Shown one piece after another: positions 1 to 9,481 of a stretch of 64,000 nt of DNA. This stretch comes from G964020055 sp964020055 (GTDB lineage: Bacteria; Pseudomonadota; Alphaproteobacteria; WRAU01; Hepatincolaceae). A program made the position numbers and the translations under genes. The notes under the pieces were generated by a model that worked only from the letters and a program-made list of their open reading frames with translations, was not told the origin of the DNA and did not search any database. Location of the stretch: the NCBI GenBank assembly GCA_964020055.1, contig OZ026533.1:310001-374000 (forward strand), written 5' to 3'. Each line of letters opens with the position of its first letter. Positions within the stretch are counted from its first letter, which is position 1.

Positions 1-146
1 TCTTCTTTTGACATCCCAGAAACTATTTTTTTGATATTTCCTTCATACATAAAGTTTCCTTCTATATTTATATTTTTAGAACAAGAGCTAACAAAAACTG
101 TAAACAAAAGTATTATGATATATTTGTAGATATAAATTTTATTCAT
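1..146 (-). CDS. bamE: Outer membrane assembly lipoprotein BamE, N-terminal part (runs off window)
   Basis: This gene reads leftward and is cut by the window start, so only about 48 N-terminal residues are visible. They form a lipoprotein signal, with a hydrophobic stretch ending in VSSC and the lipidated Cys at about residue 22. The later segment 'IKKIVSGMSKEE' matches the start of the SmpA/OmlA (BamE) domain. BamE is an outer-membrane lipoprotein of the beta-barrel assembly machine. It lies divergent to a DUF177 gene, as is usual in alphaproteobacteria. The call rests on this short motif plus the context. Confidence 0.6.
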   Translation of the reverse strand, partial: MNKIYIYKYIIILLFTVFVSSCSKNINIEGNFMYEGNIKKIVSGMSKE

Positions 147-293
147 ATGAAACACACAAATGATGGTTGATAATTAATAACAGATATTATTAAAAGTATT
201 TATTCAGTATAATATAATAAAAGACAATACTTGTCTATTTTTAAAGAAAAGAAAAACATAATTACTAAATTAATACGAAAATAGGTTAATCAA

Positions 294-761
294 ATGTCTA
301 ACAATTCCAAGATAAATTTATTTTCAATTATGAATAAAGAAAAACATTATATTTATCATCTAAACGACCTAGAGTTAAAAGACTTAGCAAATAGTTTATG
401 TATTCCTAATGTGCATAATTTATCATTTGAATTCTTAATTCATAAAGAGGAAGATTATTATTCTATAAAAGGAACTTTACAAAGTAATATAGAACAATTA
501 TGTTCAATTACAGGGGAAGAGTTGCAAGTGCAATTTGAAATTGATATATTTAGAAAGTATAGGGTTGCAAACAGTGGAAAGTATCAAGATAATATAAAAG
601 ATAACAAGAAAGAAAAAAATTATATTTTTTTGACTAAATCTTTAAGTAAATTAGAAGACGAAGATATAGATATATTGGAAAATTATACATTAAATGTTTT
701 AGATATAATTCAAGAAGAATTATTGTTAAATATAGACCCTTATATAAAAAAAACAATATAA
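294..761 (+). CDS. DUF177 / YceD family protein
   Basis: A 155-residue cytosolic protein of the YceD/DUF177 family, encoded just upstream of rpmF as in most proteobacteria. The family signature is seen around residues 68-75 as 'LCSITGEEL', corresponding to the usual (R)C.VT.E. region. The C-terminal part is acidic, with a DEDIDILE stretch, and ends with the DPY element common in the family. Bacterial members have been linked to 23S rRNA processing or ribosome biogenesis, but the biochemical role is not settled. It probably heads a transcript with rpmF, plsX and fabH, with a 111-base gap before rpmF. Confidence 0.85.
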   Translation: MSNNSKINLFSIMNKEKHYIYHLNDLELKDLANSLCIPNVHNLSFEFLIHKEEDYYSIKGTLQSNIEQLCSITGEELQVQFEIDIFRKYRVANSGKYQDNIKDNKKEKNYIFLTKSLSKLEDEDIDILENYTLNVLDIIQEELLLNIDPYIKKTI

Positions 762-795
762 TATAATTTATTATCGATAGTAAGTAGTGTATTAG

Positions 796-814
796 TTACT
801 TGATTTTCAAGTAA
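796..814. promoter_or_regulatory. Perfect 8-bp dyad in the rpmF leader
   Basis: TTACTTGA and TCAAGTAA flank a TTT centre in the 111-base gap between the DUF177 gene and rpmF. No T-run follows directly, so it does not look like an ordinary terminator. It could be an operator or a leader hairpin acting on L32 and the lipid genes behind it. The function is inferred only from its position and symmetry. Confidence 0.3.
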
Positions 815-872
815 TTATACTTTATGCTCTTATTGTTAAAATAACGGAATAAATTAATCAGGAGTTATTACA

Positions 873-1070
873 ATGGCAGTTCCTAAAAAGAAACAATCAC
901 CTTCAAGATCAGGAATGAGAAGGTCACATGATGCTTTAAAACCAAGTGCATATGTTATAGATAAAAATACAGGTATAGCCAAAAGAAATCATCACGTTGG
1001 AATGGATGGTAATTATAAAGGTGTGCAAGTAGTTCAAATCAAAACAAAAGATTCTGAAGAAGAACAATAA
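873..1070 (+). CDS. rpmF: 50S ribosomal protein L32
   Basis: A 65-residue basic protein that begins AVPKKK and continues with the SRSGMRRSHDAL element, the hallmark of alphaproteobacterial L32. It is a structural protein of the large ribosomal subunit. An AGGAG ribosome-binding site sits about eight bases before the ATG. The classic zinc cysteines of some L32 forms are absent, as is usual for this group. plsX follows after 14 bases, so ribosome and phospholipid synthesis genes share a transcript. Confidence 0.95.
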   Translation: MAVPKKKQSPSRSGMRRSHDALKPSAYVIDKNTGIAKRNHHVGMDGNYKGVQVVQIKTKDSEEEQ

Positions 1071-1084
1071 ATATAAATATAAAT

Positions 1085-2107
1085 ATGAAAAAAGTAATTA
1101 TAGCATTAGATGCTATGGGAGGAGATAATGCTCCAACCATAGTTATAGATGGAGCTGCTTTAGCTATTAAAGAAAATCCAAATATTTTTTTTAATATTTT
1201 TGGTGATGCATCTATTATTGAGAATTTGATAAATCAACATCCTATACTTAAAGAAAATTCTAATTTAATACATACTAAAGAAGCAGTAAAAGGTGAAGAT
1301 AAACTTTCTGAAGTTATAAGAAATAAAGAAACATCTATGTATTTAGCGACGTTATCTGTAAAAAATAAAGAATCAGATGCTGTAGTTTCTGCAGGTAATA
1401 CTGGTGTTTTCATGGCTTTGGGAGCATTAATTTTAAAAAAACTTCCTGGTATTCAAAGACCAGCTATAGTTACAGCTGTTCCTACAAAAAAGAAGCCTTG
1501 TGTTATGTTAGATCTTGGTGCTAACTCTGAAAATAATAGAGATCACCTATTACAATTTAGTATAATGGGAACTATTTTTTCCAAAGTAGTTATTGATATT
1601 GAAAATCCAAGAGTAGGGTTATTGAATATAGGTTCTGAAGCAATGAAAGGCAATGAGCTTGTTCAGTCAGCAGCAGAGCTTATTTCACAATATAAAGCCA
1701 TAAATTATCAAGGTTTTGCAGAAGGGACAGATATTTTTTCAGGTAATTTTGATGTTATAGTGACAGACGGATTTACAGGAAACGTAACCTTAAAAACCAT
1801 TGAAGGTACTGCATATTTTATGGGTTCTTTGATAAAATATTTAGCAAAATCAGCTTTTATAGGGAAATTATTCTTAGGTTTATTTTATCTATGCGTTAGA
1901 AAAGAAATAAAAGAAGTAACTAAAGTCATCGATACTAGAAATTATAATGGAGCCATGTTAATCGGACTAAAAGGTATTAGTGTAAAAAGCCACGGTAATG
2001 CTGATAAGGTAGCTTACAAACATGCTATTAATGTTGCTTATAAATTAGCCTTCAAGGAAGTTAATAAAACATTAGAACAACAAATATCGTCAACAACTGA
2101 AGATTAG
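1085..2107 (+). CDS. plsX: Phosphate acyltransferase PlsX
   Basis: A 340-residue protein with the PlsX opening 'IALDAMGGDNAP' and the family blocks 'VSAGNTGVFMA', 'LLNIGSEAMKG' and 'VTDGFTGNVTLKT'. PlsX converts acyl-ACP and phosphate to acyl-phosphate, the donor used by PlsY in phosphatidic acid synthesis; it acts in the cytosol at the membrane surface. It lies 14 bases after rpmF and 45 bases before fabH in the conserved rpmF-plsX-fabH order. Length and motifs are normal and nothing suggests damage. Confidence 0.95.
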   Translation: MKKVIIALDAMGGDNAPTIVIDGAALAIKENPNIFFNIFGDASIIENLINQHPILKENSNLIHTKEAVKGEDKLSEVIRNKETSMYLATLSVKNKESDAVVSAGNTGVFMALGALILKKLPGIQRPAIVTAVPTKKKPCVMLDLGANSENNRDHLLQFSIMGTIFSKVVIDIENPRVGLLNIGSEAMKGNELVQSAAELISQYKAINYQGFAEGTDIFSGNFDVIVTDGFTGNVTLKTIEGTAYFMGSLIKYLAKSAFIGKLFLGLFYLCVRKEIKEVTKVIDTRNYNGAMLIGLKGISVKSHGNADKVAYKHAINVAYKLAFKEVNKTLEQQISSTTED

Positions 2108-2152
2108 TCAGTTCTATAATCTAAAACTTTCATATATTATAAAAGGATTTTT

Positions 2153-3124
2153 ATGTATTCTAAAATATTAGCCAGTGGTTCTTATTTACCTGAAAAAATT
2201 CTTACTAATAAAGATTTAGAAAAATTAGTTGATACATCTAATGAGTGGATTGTATCTAGAACAGGTATTAAACAAAGACATATAGCAGCTTCTGATCAAA
2301 CTACATCAGACTTGGCATATAAAGCTTCCTTAAATGCATTGTCAAAAACTAACTTAAAACCTCAAGATATTGATGCAATAATTTGTGCTACAACTACTGC
2401 TGATTATACTTTTCCATCTTGTGCTACTATAATACAAAATAAATTAGGTTCCAAAACTGGGTTTGCTTTTGATATACAAGCAGTTTGCTCTGGGTTTTTA
2501 TATGCTTTATCATTAGCTGATAGTCTGATAATGTCTAATAAGGCAAAAAGAGTTTTAGTTATTGGAGCAGATACTTTTACAAAATTATTAAATTGGCAAG
2601 ATAGAAATACATGCGTTTTATTTGGTGATGGAGCAGGTTGTGTTATTTTAGAACAAGTTAAAAACAATCCTGAAAAAAAAGGAAACCCTGGAATAATAGG
2701 TATTGACCTTTTTTCTGATGGTTCTTACACTAAAGAATTACAAACAACAGGTGGGGCATCTACTAATAAAGAAATTGGACATGTAGTTATGAATGGTGCT
2801 GAAGTTTATAAGCATGCAGTAACCAATTTAGAGAAAGCAGCTAATTTTGTATTAGAAAAATATAATATTTCTGTAAATGATGTAAATTTCCTTATCCCAC
2901 ATCAAGCTAATATTAGAATTATTGAAGCAACAGCAAAACGCCTTGGAATAAGTATGGAAAAGGTTGTTTTAACTGTAGATAAACATGCAAATACTTCTGC
3001 TGCTTCTATTCCATTAGCACTAGATAGTGCTTTTACAAATAATAAATTAAAATCTGGTGATTTGATTATGTTAGAATCAATGGGCGCAGGTTTTACATGG
3101 GGAGCAGGTTTAGTTAGAATATAA
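2153..3124 (+). CDS. fabH: 3-oxoacyl-ACP synthase III (KAS III)
   Basis: A 323-residue FabH that condenses acetyl-CoA with malonyl-ACP to start fatty acid synthesis. The catalytic triad is visible: Cys112 in 'QAVCSGF', His in 'IPHQANIRI' and Asn in 'HANTSAAS'. An AAAGGA ribosome-binding site precedes the ATG. It completes the rpmF-plsX-fabH cluster. In many alphaproteobacteria ihfA and a merR gene come next; here tkt follows, and a MerR gene is found far away at 50478-51014. Confidence 0.96.
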   Translation: MYSKILASGSYLPEKILTNKDLEKLVDTSNEWIVSRTGIKQRHIAASDQTTSDLAYKASLNALSKTNLKPQDIDAIICATTTADYTFPSCATIIQNKLGSKTGFAFDIQAVCSGFLYALSLADSLIMSNKAKRVLVIGADTFTKLLNWQDRNTCVLFGDGAGCVILEQVKNNPEKKGNPGIIGIDLFSDGSYTKELQTTGGASTNKEIGHVVMNGAEVYKHAVTNLEKAANFVLEKYNISVNDVNFLIPHQANIRIIEATAKRLGISMEKVVLTVDKHANTSAASIPLALDSAFTNNKLKSGDLIMLESMGAGFTWGAGLVRI

Positions 3125-3170
3125 ACTACACTAAAATATATACTTCTATATCAATATTCAATAATATTAT

Positions 3171-3197
3171 AAATGATAAAATATTTAATTATCATTT
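3171..3197. terminator. AT-only hairpin between fabH and tkt
   Basis: AAATGATAA and TTATCATTT form a nine-base stem around an AT loop in the 122-base gap between fabH and tkt. The stem has almost no G or C, so it would be weak, but it is the only candidate for a transcript end here. Confidence 0.25.
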
Positions 3198-3246
3198 ATT
3201 ATATAATAATTAAATATTGTAATATTTAATATCATAGTAGGTTATT

Positions 3247-5253
3247 ATGTCATTTATAAATACTATTATCAAAGATAAAAAGAAACTTTTCAATATGTCT
3301 AGTGCTATTAAAATGCTATCTTCTGATGCATTAAATATTAGTAAAGCCGGTCATTTAGGAACTGCAATAGGTGCTTCTGATTTAGCAACATGTCTATTTG
3401 CTAATTTTTTATCTTGTAATCCTAAAAATCCTTTGTGGTTTAATAGAGATAGATTTGTGTTATCAGCAGGTCATGCAGCTATTTTGCAATATTCAACGTT
3501 GCATTTACTAGGATACGAGAAATTCACTATAGAAGCTTTGCAAAACTTACGTAAAAAACATTCAATTACTTCAGGGCATCCAGAGTATGATCCAGAAAGT
3601 GGAATAGAAGTTACAACTGGGCCTTTAGGGCAAGGAGTTGGTATGTCTGTTGGCCTAGCATTAGGTGAAAGAATATTAAATTCTCACTTTCCTGATATAA
3701 TTGATCACTTTACTTATGTATTAGTAGGTGACGGTTGCTTGCAAGAAGGTGTCTCATATGAAGCGTTATCTTTAGCTGCTAATTTAGGATTAAGTAGATT
3801 AATTGTTATTTACGATTACAATAATATCACAATAGACGGTAAATTAGAAATATCATCTATTGAAAATGTAAAAACAAGAATGCTTGCGTTAGGATTTAAT
3901 ATTATAGAAATCGATGGCCATAACTATGATGAAATAAATAATGCCTTATTTAAAGCTAAAACAGATTATGCTATCAATACTAAAAAGCCAACTATTATTA
4001 TTTCCAAAAGTAAAATCGCACACCTGGTACCAAATAAGGAAGGTACTCCAAAAGCACATGGAGGGAGTTTATCTCAAGAAGAGCTAGAGGGTTTAAAAAA
4101 GAATTTAAATTGGACCTCAATGCCTTTTGAAGTGCCAGAAAATATTAAACATGATTGGAAGGAAATTTCAGTAAAAAAAATAAAAGAGGCTTCAAATTGG
4201 GAAGAAAAATTTAATAACAATCCTGAAAAACAAAAATTTTTAGAATTTATATCTAGAGATTTATCAAACGAAATACAAAATAAATTTGCTGAAATTGCAA
4301 AACAAACAATAAAAGAAAAGCCAGTATTAGCTACAAGAATAGCATCTTCTAAAGTTTTAGAAACTATTTGCGAAAATAAAAAAAGTGTAATTGGTGGTTC
4401 TGCAGATTTAGGATCTTCTAATGGAGCTTTTCATAAATTTTCAAAAGTTATAACAGAAATATCTTATGATAATAATTATATTCATTATGGTATTCGAGAA
4501 CATGCAATGGCTTGCTGTCTTAATGGTCTTAGTTGTTATGGTTTACAACCATATGGAGCGACTTTCTTAGTGTTTTCAGATTATATGCGTCCTGCTATAA
4601 GATTATCAGCATTAATGAAAATACCAAGTATATATGTTTTTACTCATGATAATATTTCTTTAGGTGGTGATGGTCCAACTCATCAACCAATTGAACATCT
4701 TTCTTCTTTAAGGTTAATACCTAATTTACAAGTTTTAAGACCATGTGATACTATTGAAACAATAGAAGCTTATAAACTTGCTTTTGAAACAAAAAACAAA
4801 CCAACAGCTATAATTTTAGGAAGAGATAATGTAAAGCATTTAAGAGAAGATTATAATAAAGATAATAATAAAGTTTCTTTGGGAGCATATTTTATTACTG
4901 AGTACGAAAATCCAGATTTAACTTTATTTTCTTCCGGATCTGAGTTGTTTTTAACCAAAATAGTAAGTGATAAGTTATTAGAAAATAATATTCATGCTAA
5001 TGTGGTATCAGTACCTAATTTAAAGAATTTTGTAACTATGAATGAAGATAATAAAAAACATTTAATAAATGAAAAACTAAATATTGTTTTTGAAGCTGGA
5101 ACTATGTTAGCTTTATGGGCAAATGTTCTAAAACATAATACTTTTTTATATGGTATAGAAGAATTTGGTTTGTCTGCTGATGGTGAAGATGTAATGAACC
5201 ATTTTGGCTTCACTGTACCCAAAATGTTAGAATTTGTTAAAAGTAAACTATAA
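3247..5253 (+). CDS. tkt: Transketolase
   Basis: A 668-residue thiamine-diphosphate enzyme that moves two-carbon units between sugar phosphates in the non-oxidative pentose phosphate pathway. The N-terminal third has 'TTGPLGQGVG' and the TPP/Mg motif 'GDGCLQEGVSYEA...YDYNN'. The middle pyrimidine-binding domain has 'GIREHAM' and the substrate-binding 'DGPTHQPIEHL'. A C-terminal transketolase domain closes the protein. The length is normal for bacterial transketolases. rpe follows after 24 bases, so two pentose-phosphate enzymes are made together; these can supply ribose phosphate without the oxidative branch. Confidence 0.96.
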   Translation: MSFINTIIKDKKKLFNMSSAIKMLSSDALNISKAGHLGTAIGASDLATCLFANFLSCNPKNPLWFNRDRFVLSAGHAAILQYSTLHLLGYEKFTIEALQNLRKKHSITSGHPEYDPESGIEVTTGPLGQGVGMSVGLALGERILNSHFPDIIDHFTYVLVGDGCLQEGVSYEALSLAANLGLSRLIVIYDYNNITIDGKLEISSIENVKTRMLALGFNIIEIDGHNYDEINNALFKAKTDYAINTKKPTIIISKSKIAHLVPNKEGTPKAHGGSLSQEELEGLKKNLNWTSMPFEVPENIKHDWKEISVKKIKEASNWEEKFNNNPEKQKFLEFISRDLSNEIQNKFAEIAKQTIKEKPVLATRIASSKVLETICENKKSVIGGSADLGSSNGAFHKFSKVITEISYDNNYIHYGIREHAMACCLNGLSCYGLQPYGATFLVFSDYMRPAIRLSALMKIPSIYVFTHDNISLGGDGPTHQPIEHLSSLRLIPNLQVLRPCDTIETIEAYKLAFETKNKPTAIILGRDNVKHLREDYNKDNNKVSLGAYFITEYENPDLTLFSSGSELFLTKIVSDKLLENNIHANVVSVPNLKNFVTMNEDNKKHLINEKLNIVFEAGTMLALWANVLKHNTFLYGIEEFGLSADGEDVMNHFGFTVPKMLEFVKSKL

Positions 5254-5277
5254 TACACATTTATTAGGAATCGATAT

Positions 5278-5931
5278 ATGATAGAAGTTGCTCCTTCAGT
5301 ATTATCTGCAAATTTTACAAAATTAAAAGATGAAATAGATCTTCTAGAAACTACAAATATTAATCGCCTACATATTGATGTTATGGATGGTGTTTTCGTT
5401 CCCAATTTGAGTTTTGGTAGTTTTATAATAAAACAAATTAGAGACATAACAAAAAAAATCTTAGATGTTCATATAATGGTGATAAATCCTGAAAGTCATA
5501 TTGATGCATTAGTAGATGCAGGAGCAGATATAATTTCTTTTCATTATGAAGCCACAAACCATCACGATAAATTGATTTCATATATAAAAAGTAAAGGTGT
5601 GAAAGTTGGTATTGCAATTAATCCAAGTACTAACGAAACAAATTTAAAATATCTTTATCCAAAATTAGATCAAGTTATTGTAATGACAGTTAATCCTGGC
5701 TTTGGAGGGCAAAAATTTTTACATTCTCAAATAAATAAAATAAAATCTATTAAGAGCTATTTAAATGAAATTTCTTGTAATACTTGTAAAATAGAAATAG
5801 ATGGTGGAGTAACAGATAAAAATGCTAATTTATTAGTAAAAGCAGGTGCAGATATATTAGTTGCTGGCAGTTACATATTTGATGGAAATTATAATAATAA
5901 TATTAACAAGGTTTTAGAAAATGGAAAATAA
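5278..5931 (+). CDS. rpe: Ribulose-phosphate 3-epimerase
   Basis: A 217-residue TIM-barrel enzyme interconverting ribulose 5-phosphate and xylulose 5-phosphate. The metal and catalytic motifs are present: 'IDVMDGVFVPNLSFG', 'DVHIMV', 'MTVNPGFGGQKF' and 'IEIDGGV'. The gene sits directly after tkt. Its last 11 bases overlap the start of the DUF502 gene, which suggests translational coupling. Confidence 0.95.
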   Translation: MIEVAPSVLSANFTKLKDEIDLLETTNINRLHIDVMDGVFVPNLSFGSFIIKQIRDITKKILDVHIMVINPESHIDALVDAGADIISFHYEATNHHDKLISYIKSKGVKVGIAINPSTNETNLKYLYPKLDQVIVMTVNPGFGGQKFLHSQINKIKSIKSYLNEISCNTCKIEIDGGVTDKNANLLVKAGADILVAGSYIFDGNYNNNINKVLENGK

Positions 5932-6616
5932 ATTTTTGACAACGGTAAATAAAATATTCAAATTATTTTTAGTAAGAGGTATGTTAGTTGGTTTGCCAAT
6001 TATAATTACTGTATATATAGTAATAGTAATTGTTAAATTTTTTGATAATTTAATATGGGATTTTTTAGTGCCTAAAATTTATTTAGATAAAATACTACCG
6101 TTAGATATTTTATCTAAAATACCAGGGTTAGGAATAATCATTTCAGTATTGATTATTATTTTTATAGGTATTATAGCAAGTAACTTTTTTGGAAAAGCTT
6201 TCATTAGACTAGGAGATGCTGTTTTAAATAAAATTCCATTTGTTAAATCTCTTTACTCAATAACTAAACAAATTTTTGATACAGTATTGTCAACAAATTC
6301 TAATGCATTTAAAGAAGCAGTATTGGTAGAATTTCCTCAAAAAGGAACTTGGACAATAGGTTTTATTACAAGTAAAACAAGTACTCAAATTACATCTGTT
6401 ATAAAAGAAGATGGAAACGCTGGAGATGATGAAGAATATGTGAATGTTTTAGTTCCAACAACACCACCAACTGCAGGATATTTGCTTATAGTGAAAAAAT
6501 CAGAGGTCAAATATATGAATAATATAAAAGTTGATCAAGTAATGAAATTTCTTATAAGTGGTGGAGTTTTAAGTATTGAAGATGCAAAAAAAGCAGTCGA
6601 AAAAGATAAGAAATAA
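5921..6616 (+). CDS. DUF502 family inner-membrane protein
   Basis: A 231-residue protein of the DUF502 family, with two predicted membrane helices near residues 18-40 and 65-90. These are followed by the family block 'IPFVKSLYSITKQIFDT' and a soluble domain with 'VLVPTTPPTAGYLLIV'. The family is widespread in alphaproteobacteria and plants, where plant members are known as LCV-like proteins; its biochemical role is unknown. It overlaps the end of rpe by 11 bases. The protein looks complete. Confidence 0.85.
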   Translation: MENKFLTTVNKIFKLFLVRGMLVGLPIIITVYIVIVIVKFFDNLIWDFLVPKIYLDKILPLDILSKIPGLGIIISVLIIIFIGIIASNFFGKAFIRLGDAVLNKIPFVKSLYSITKQIFDTVLSTNSNAFKEAVLVEFPQKGTWTIGFITSKTSTQITSVIKEDGNAGDDEEYVNVLVPTTPPTAGYLLIVKKSEVKYMNNIKVDQVMKFLISGGVLSIEDAKKAVEKDKK

Positions 6617-6647
6617 TAATTAATTCTTTTTATAGGAAATAGGTATT

Positions 6648-6941
6648 ATGATAGAGCAAGATACAAGATATATTATTGATAGTAATTTATCGAATAAAGG
6701 CTGGATTTTAGATATTGCTAACCCTAATAAAAATGTCTTTTTTGAAACTGATATTAATAGAATTATAGATAATAAAAAACTAAAAAACTCTAAATTAAAA
6801 CCTGATTATGTTTTGGTAGATAACAATAGAAATCCTATTGCTGTTATAGAAGCTAAAGCTGGAGGTAAAAATCTTGATATAGCACTAGAGCAAGCTACTG
6901 AATATGCAGATATTTTACAAGCCCCTTTAATTTTTGAATGA
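6648..6941 (+). CDS. Type I R-like nuclease domain (HSDR_N), split-off N-terminus of the R-M fusion
   Basis: A 97-residue piece with the PD-(D/E)xK layout of type I restriction R-subunit N-terminal domains: 'KPDYVLV', a 12-residue gap, then 'AVIEAK', followed by a GALEQA-like helix 'IALEQATEYAD'. It would cut DNA. It stops at TGA 6939-6941, overlapping the ATG of the methylase frame (ATGA). The residues on both sides join smoothly if one base is restored near 6937: '...APLIF(A)MNNSYCQTRH'. That suggests a single ancestral protein broken by a one-base deletion. Alternatively the two parts may be translationally coupled. Confidence 0.7.
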   Translation: MIEQDTRYIIDSNLSNKGWILDIANPNKNVFFETDINRIIDNKKLKNSKLKPDYVLVDNNRNPIAVIEAKAGGKNLDIALEQATEYADILQAPLIFE

Positions 6942-9460
6942 ATAATAGTTATTGTCAAACAAGGCATTTATACACTAACAAGCCTCTTTTTATAAATGAT
7001 AATGAAGTTAATGAATTAATAAAACAAAAAGAAGCTATTAAATTTTTAGCAGACAATTCTAATAGTATTTATACAGTACCAAAAGAAGTTATATTATCAA
7101 GACAAGACCTTATAGCTAGTTTTAAACAAATTAACTCCAAATTAAGACAATTAGGTTTTCAAGCTGGATATGAAAGACTATCAGAATTTGCTAATTTATT
7201 ATTTCTGAAATTGTATTCAGAAAACACTAATGAAGAAATTTGGCTTGACATAAAAAACGCAGGTAATACAGCTATTGTTGGAACTGTTAATAATTCTTTA
7301 AAACTAATTGAGAAACAATATAATATTGATGGTACAATTTTTAAAGATACCTCAATTTCTGATCCTTTAGCACTTAAAGATATAATACTTAAATTAGATA
7401 AATTGCATTTTTCAACAATAGATACCGATATAAAAGGAGAGGCTTTTGAATATTTTATACAAAAAAGTCCTAGTGCAGATAAAGATTTAGGTGAGTATTT
7501 TACACCCAGACATATAATAAAAATAGTTGTTAATTTAATCAAACCAAAATTTAAAGAAACAATTTATGATCCTTTCTGTGGCTCAGGTGGTTTTTTGACA
7601 GAAACATTCAGTTATGTGAAAGAAAACACTATTATTAATAATTTAGATGATAAAAAAATATTAAGTGAAAACTCTTTTTTTGGTGGTGAAATAAGCAATA
7701 CAGCTAGACTTGCTAAAATGAATATGATTTTACATGGAGATGGCCATAGTGGTATAAAACAAATAGATTCCATCAATAATCCTGTGCAAAATAAATATGA
7801 TATTGTTATTACAAATATTCCTTTTGGTTTAAAAGAATTAGGAGAATTTTCTCATTTATATAATAATGGTCTAGCAAAAAATAATGGAGAAGCAATTTGT
7901 TTATTACATTGTTTTAATGCTGTCAAAAAAGGTGGCAGAATGGCTATTATAGTACCAGAAGGAATTTTATTTAATAAAAGTCAAGCAATGGTGCGTGAAT
8001 TTTTACTAAATAATGCAAAATTGCAGACTGTAATATCTTTGCCCCCTGGAGTTTTTTTACCTTATACAAATGTAAAAACTAGTATTTTATATTTTACAGA
8101 ATGTCATAAATGTAAAACTGATAAGATATGGTTTTTTAATGTTAATAACGATGGTTTTTCTTTGAATACTGCAAGAAAACCTATTAAACAAAATGACTTA
8201 AGAAAAGTAGATTTTGTTAAATTTAACCTTAAAGATCAAGAAATAGAAGACCTAGGTTTTTATAAGGTAAATATAGAAAAAATTACAACTAATAGTTATA
8301 ATCTACTTGGCAATCATTATAAACATCAAATTAAGATAAAATCTGAATACAAATTGGTTTGTTTAGGAGATATATGTGAATTTTTACCTAAAAGTAAAAA
8401 TCCAGCCTCTTTGGGTCAGACTGAAGGAAAATTCAAATTTTTTACCTCTAGTGAAGTTATTAAATATAGGGATGTTTTTGATATAGAAGAAGAGTGTTTG
8501 ATTATTGGAGATGGAGGTAAATCATCAATTCATATATCTAATCAATTTTCTGTTTCTGACCATAACTTTGTTTTAAGAGCAAAAGATAACAACATCGTAC
8601 TTAATCGTTATATTTATTACTTTCTAAAACACAATTTTCACCTTGTGCAAAATGGTTTAAAAGGCTCTGCTTTACAAAATATATCTAAAGAATACATACA
8701 AAAAATCAAAATAATTGTCCCTCCTATTGAAAAACAAAAGGAAATAGTTAAACAATTAGAAAAAATTGACAACTCAATTAAGCATGCTAAATATCTGATA
8801 AAGTCTATAAAAGATATGATGAGGGATGGTTTAACTTTTTATGATCATCAAGAATATATAATGAGCAAAATAATTGATGTTTCTCAGATTAACCCATCAA
8901 AAACAGAAATTAAAGAAAAAAAGGATATTGAAGTTTCTTTTTTACCTATGGAAGATATAAAAGAATACGAAAAAAATATATTTCCTAGTAAAAGTGATAC
9001 AATACAAAATCTTAATAAAGGATATACTTATTTTAAAGAAAATGATTTATTGATTGCAAAAATTACTCCGTGTTTTGAAAATGGAAAAATGTCTATTGTT
9101 AAAAACCTTAAAAATGGAATAGGTTTTGGTTCTACTGAATATATAGTTATTAGACCTAATAATAAAATAACAAATTCTGATTGGATATATTATTGCCTAC
9201 TAAACAAAAACTTTATAAAACATGGTAAAGAGAAAATGACAGGTACATCTGGTCATCAAAGAATATCTAAAGAGTTTGTTGCTAATTATAAAATCCCTAT
9301 CCCTACATTAAATATACAAGATGAAATACTACAAAAATGTGAAGAAGAAATACAATATATAAGACTGACAGAAAAAATGATAGAAAAACAAAAAGAGAAG
9401 CTTAGCTGTATTTTGAATTCTATTTGGTCAAATAAAGGAACTTCTAACGATCATAAATAA
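6938..9460 (+). CDS. N6-adenine DNA methyltransferase fused to HsdS-like specificity domains
   Basis: An 840-residue protein. Residues about 80-165 form the HsdM N-terminal helical domain, and 'GEYFTPRHI' begins the N6_Mtase domain. SAM motif I is 'DPFCGSGGF' near residue 210, and catalytic motif IV is 'NIPFG' near 292 in place of the commoner NPPF/Y. From about 470 two HsdS-type target-recognition domains follow, each closed by a coiled-coil spacer, for example 'IEKQKEIVKQLEKI'. The product would recognise and methylate adenine in an asymmetric site. With the preceding nuclease piece it makes a single-gene R-M-S arrangement like type IIG enzymes. No DEAD-box translocase domain is visible. 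Confidence 0.85.
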   Translation: MNNSYCQTRHLYTNKPLFINDNEVNELIKQKEAIKFLADNSNSIYTVPKEVILSRQDLIASFKQINSKLRQLGFQAGYERLSEFANLLFLKLYSENTNEEIWLDIKNAGNTAIVGTVNNSLKLIEKQYNIDGTIFKDTSISDPLALKDIILKLDKLHFSTIDTDIKGEAFEYFIQKSPSADKDLGEYFTPRHIIKIVVNLIKPKFKETIYDPFCGSGGFLTETFSYVKENTIINNLDDKKILSENSFFGGEISNTARLAKMNMILHGDGHSGIKQIDSINNPVQNKYDIVITNIPFGLKELGEFSHLYNNGLAKNNGEAICLLHCFNAVKKGGRMAIIVPEGILFNKSQAMVREFLLNNAKLQTVISLPPGVFLPYTNVKTSILYFTECHKCKTDKIWFFNVNNDGFSLNTARKPIKQNDLRKVDFVKFNLKDQEIEDLGFYKVNIEKITTNSYNLLGNHYKHQIKIKSEYKLVCLGDICEFLPKSKNPASLGQTEGKFKFFTSSEVIKYRDVFDIEEECLIIGDGGKSSIHISNQFSVSDHNFVLRAKDNNIVLNRYIYYFLKHNFHLVQNGLKGSALQNISKEYIQKIKIIVPPIEKQKEIVKQLEKIDNSIKHAKYLIKSIKDMMRDGLTFYDHQEYIMSKIIDVSQINPSKTEIKEKKDIEVSFLPMEDIKEYEKNIFPSKSDTIQNLNKGYTYFKENDLLIAKITPCFENGKMSIVKNLKNGIGFGSTEYIVIRPNNKITNSDWIYYCLLNKNFIKHGKEKMTGTSGHQRISKEFVANYKIPIPTLNIQDEILQKCEEEIQYIRLTEKMIEKQKEKLSCILNSIWSNKGTSNDHK

Positions 9461-9481
9461 AAATCAAATTGATATATGTGA

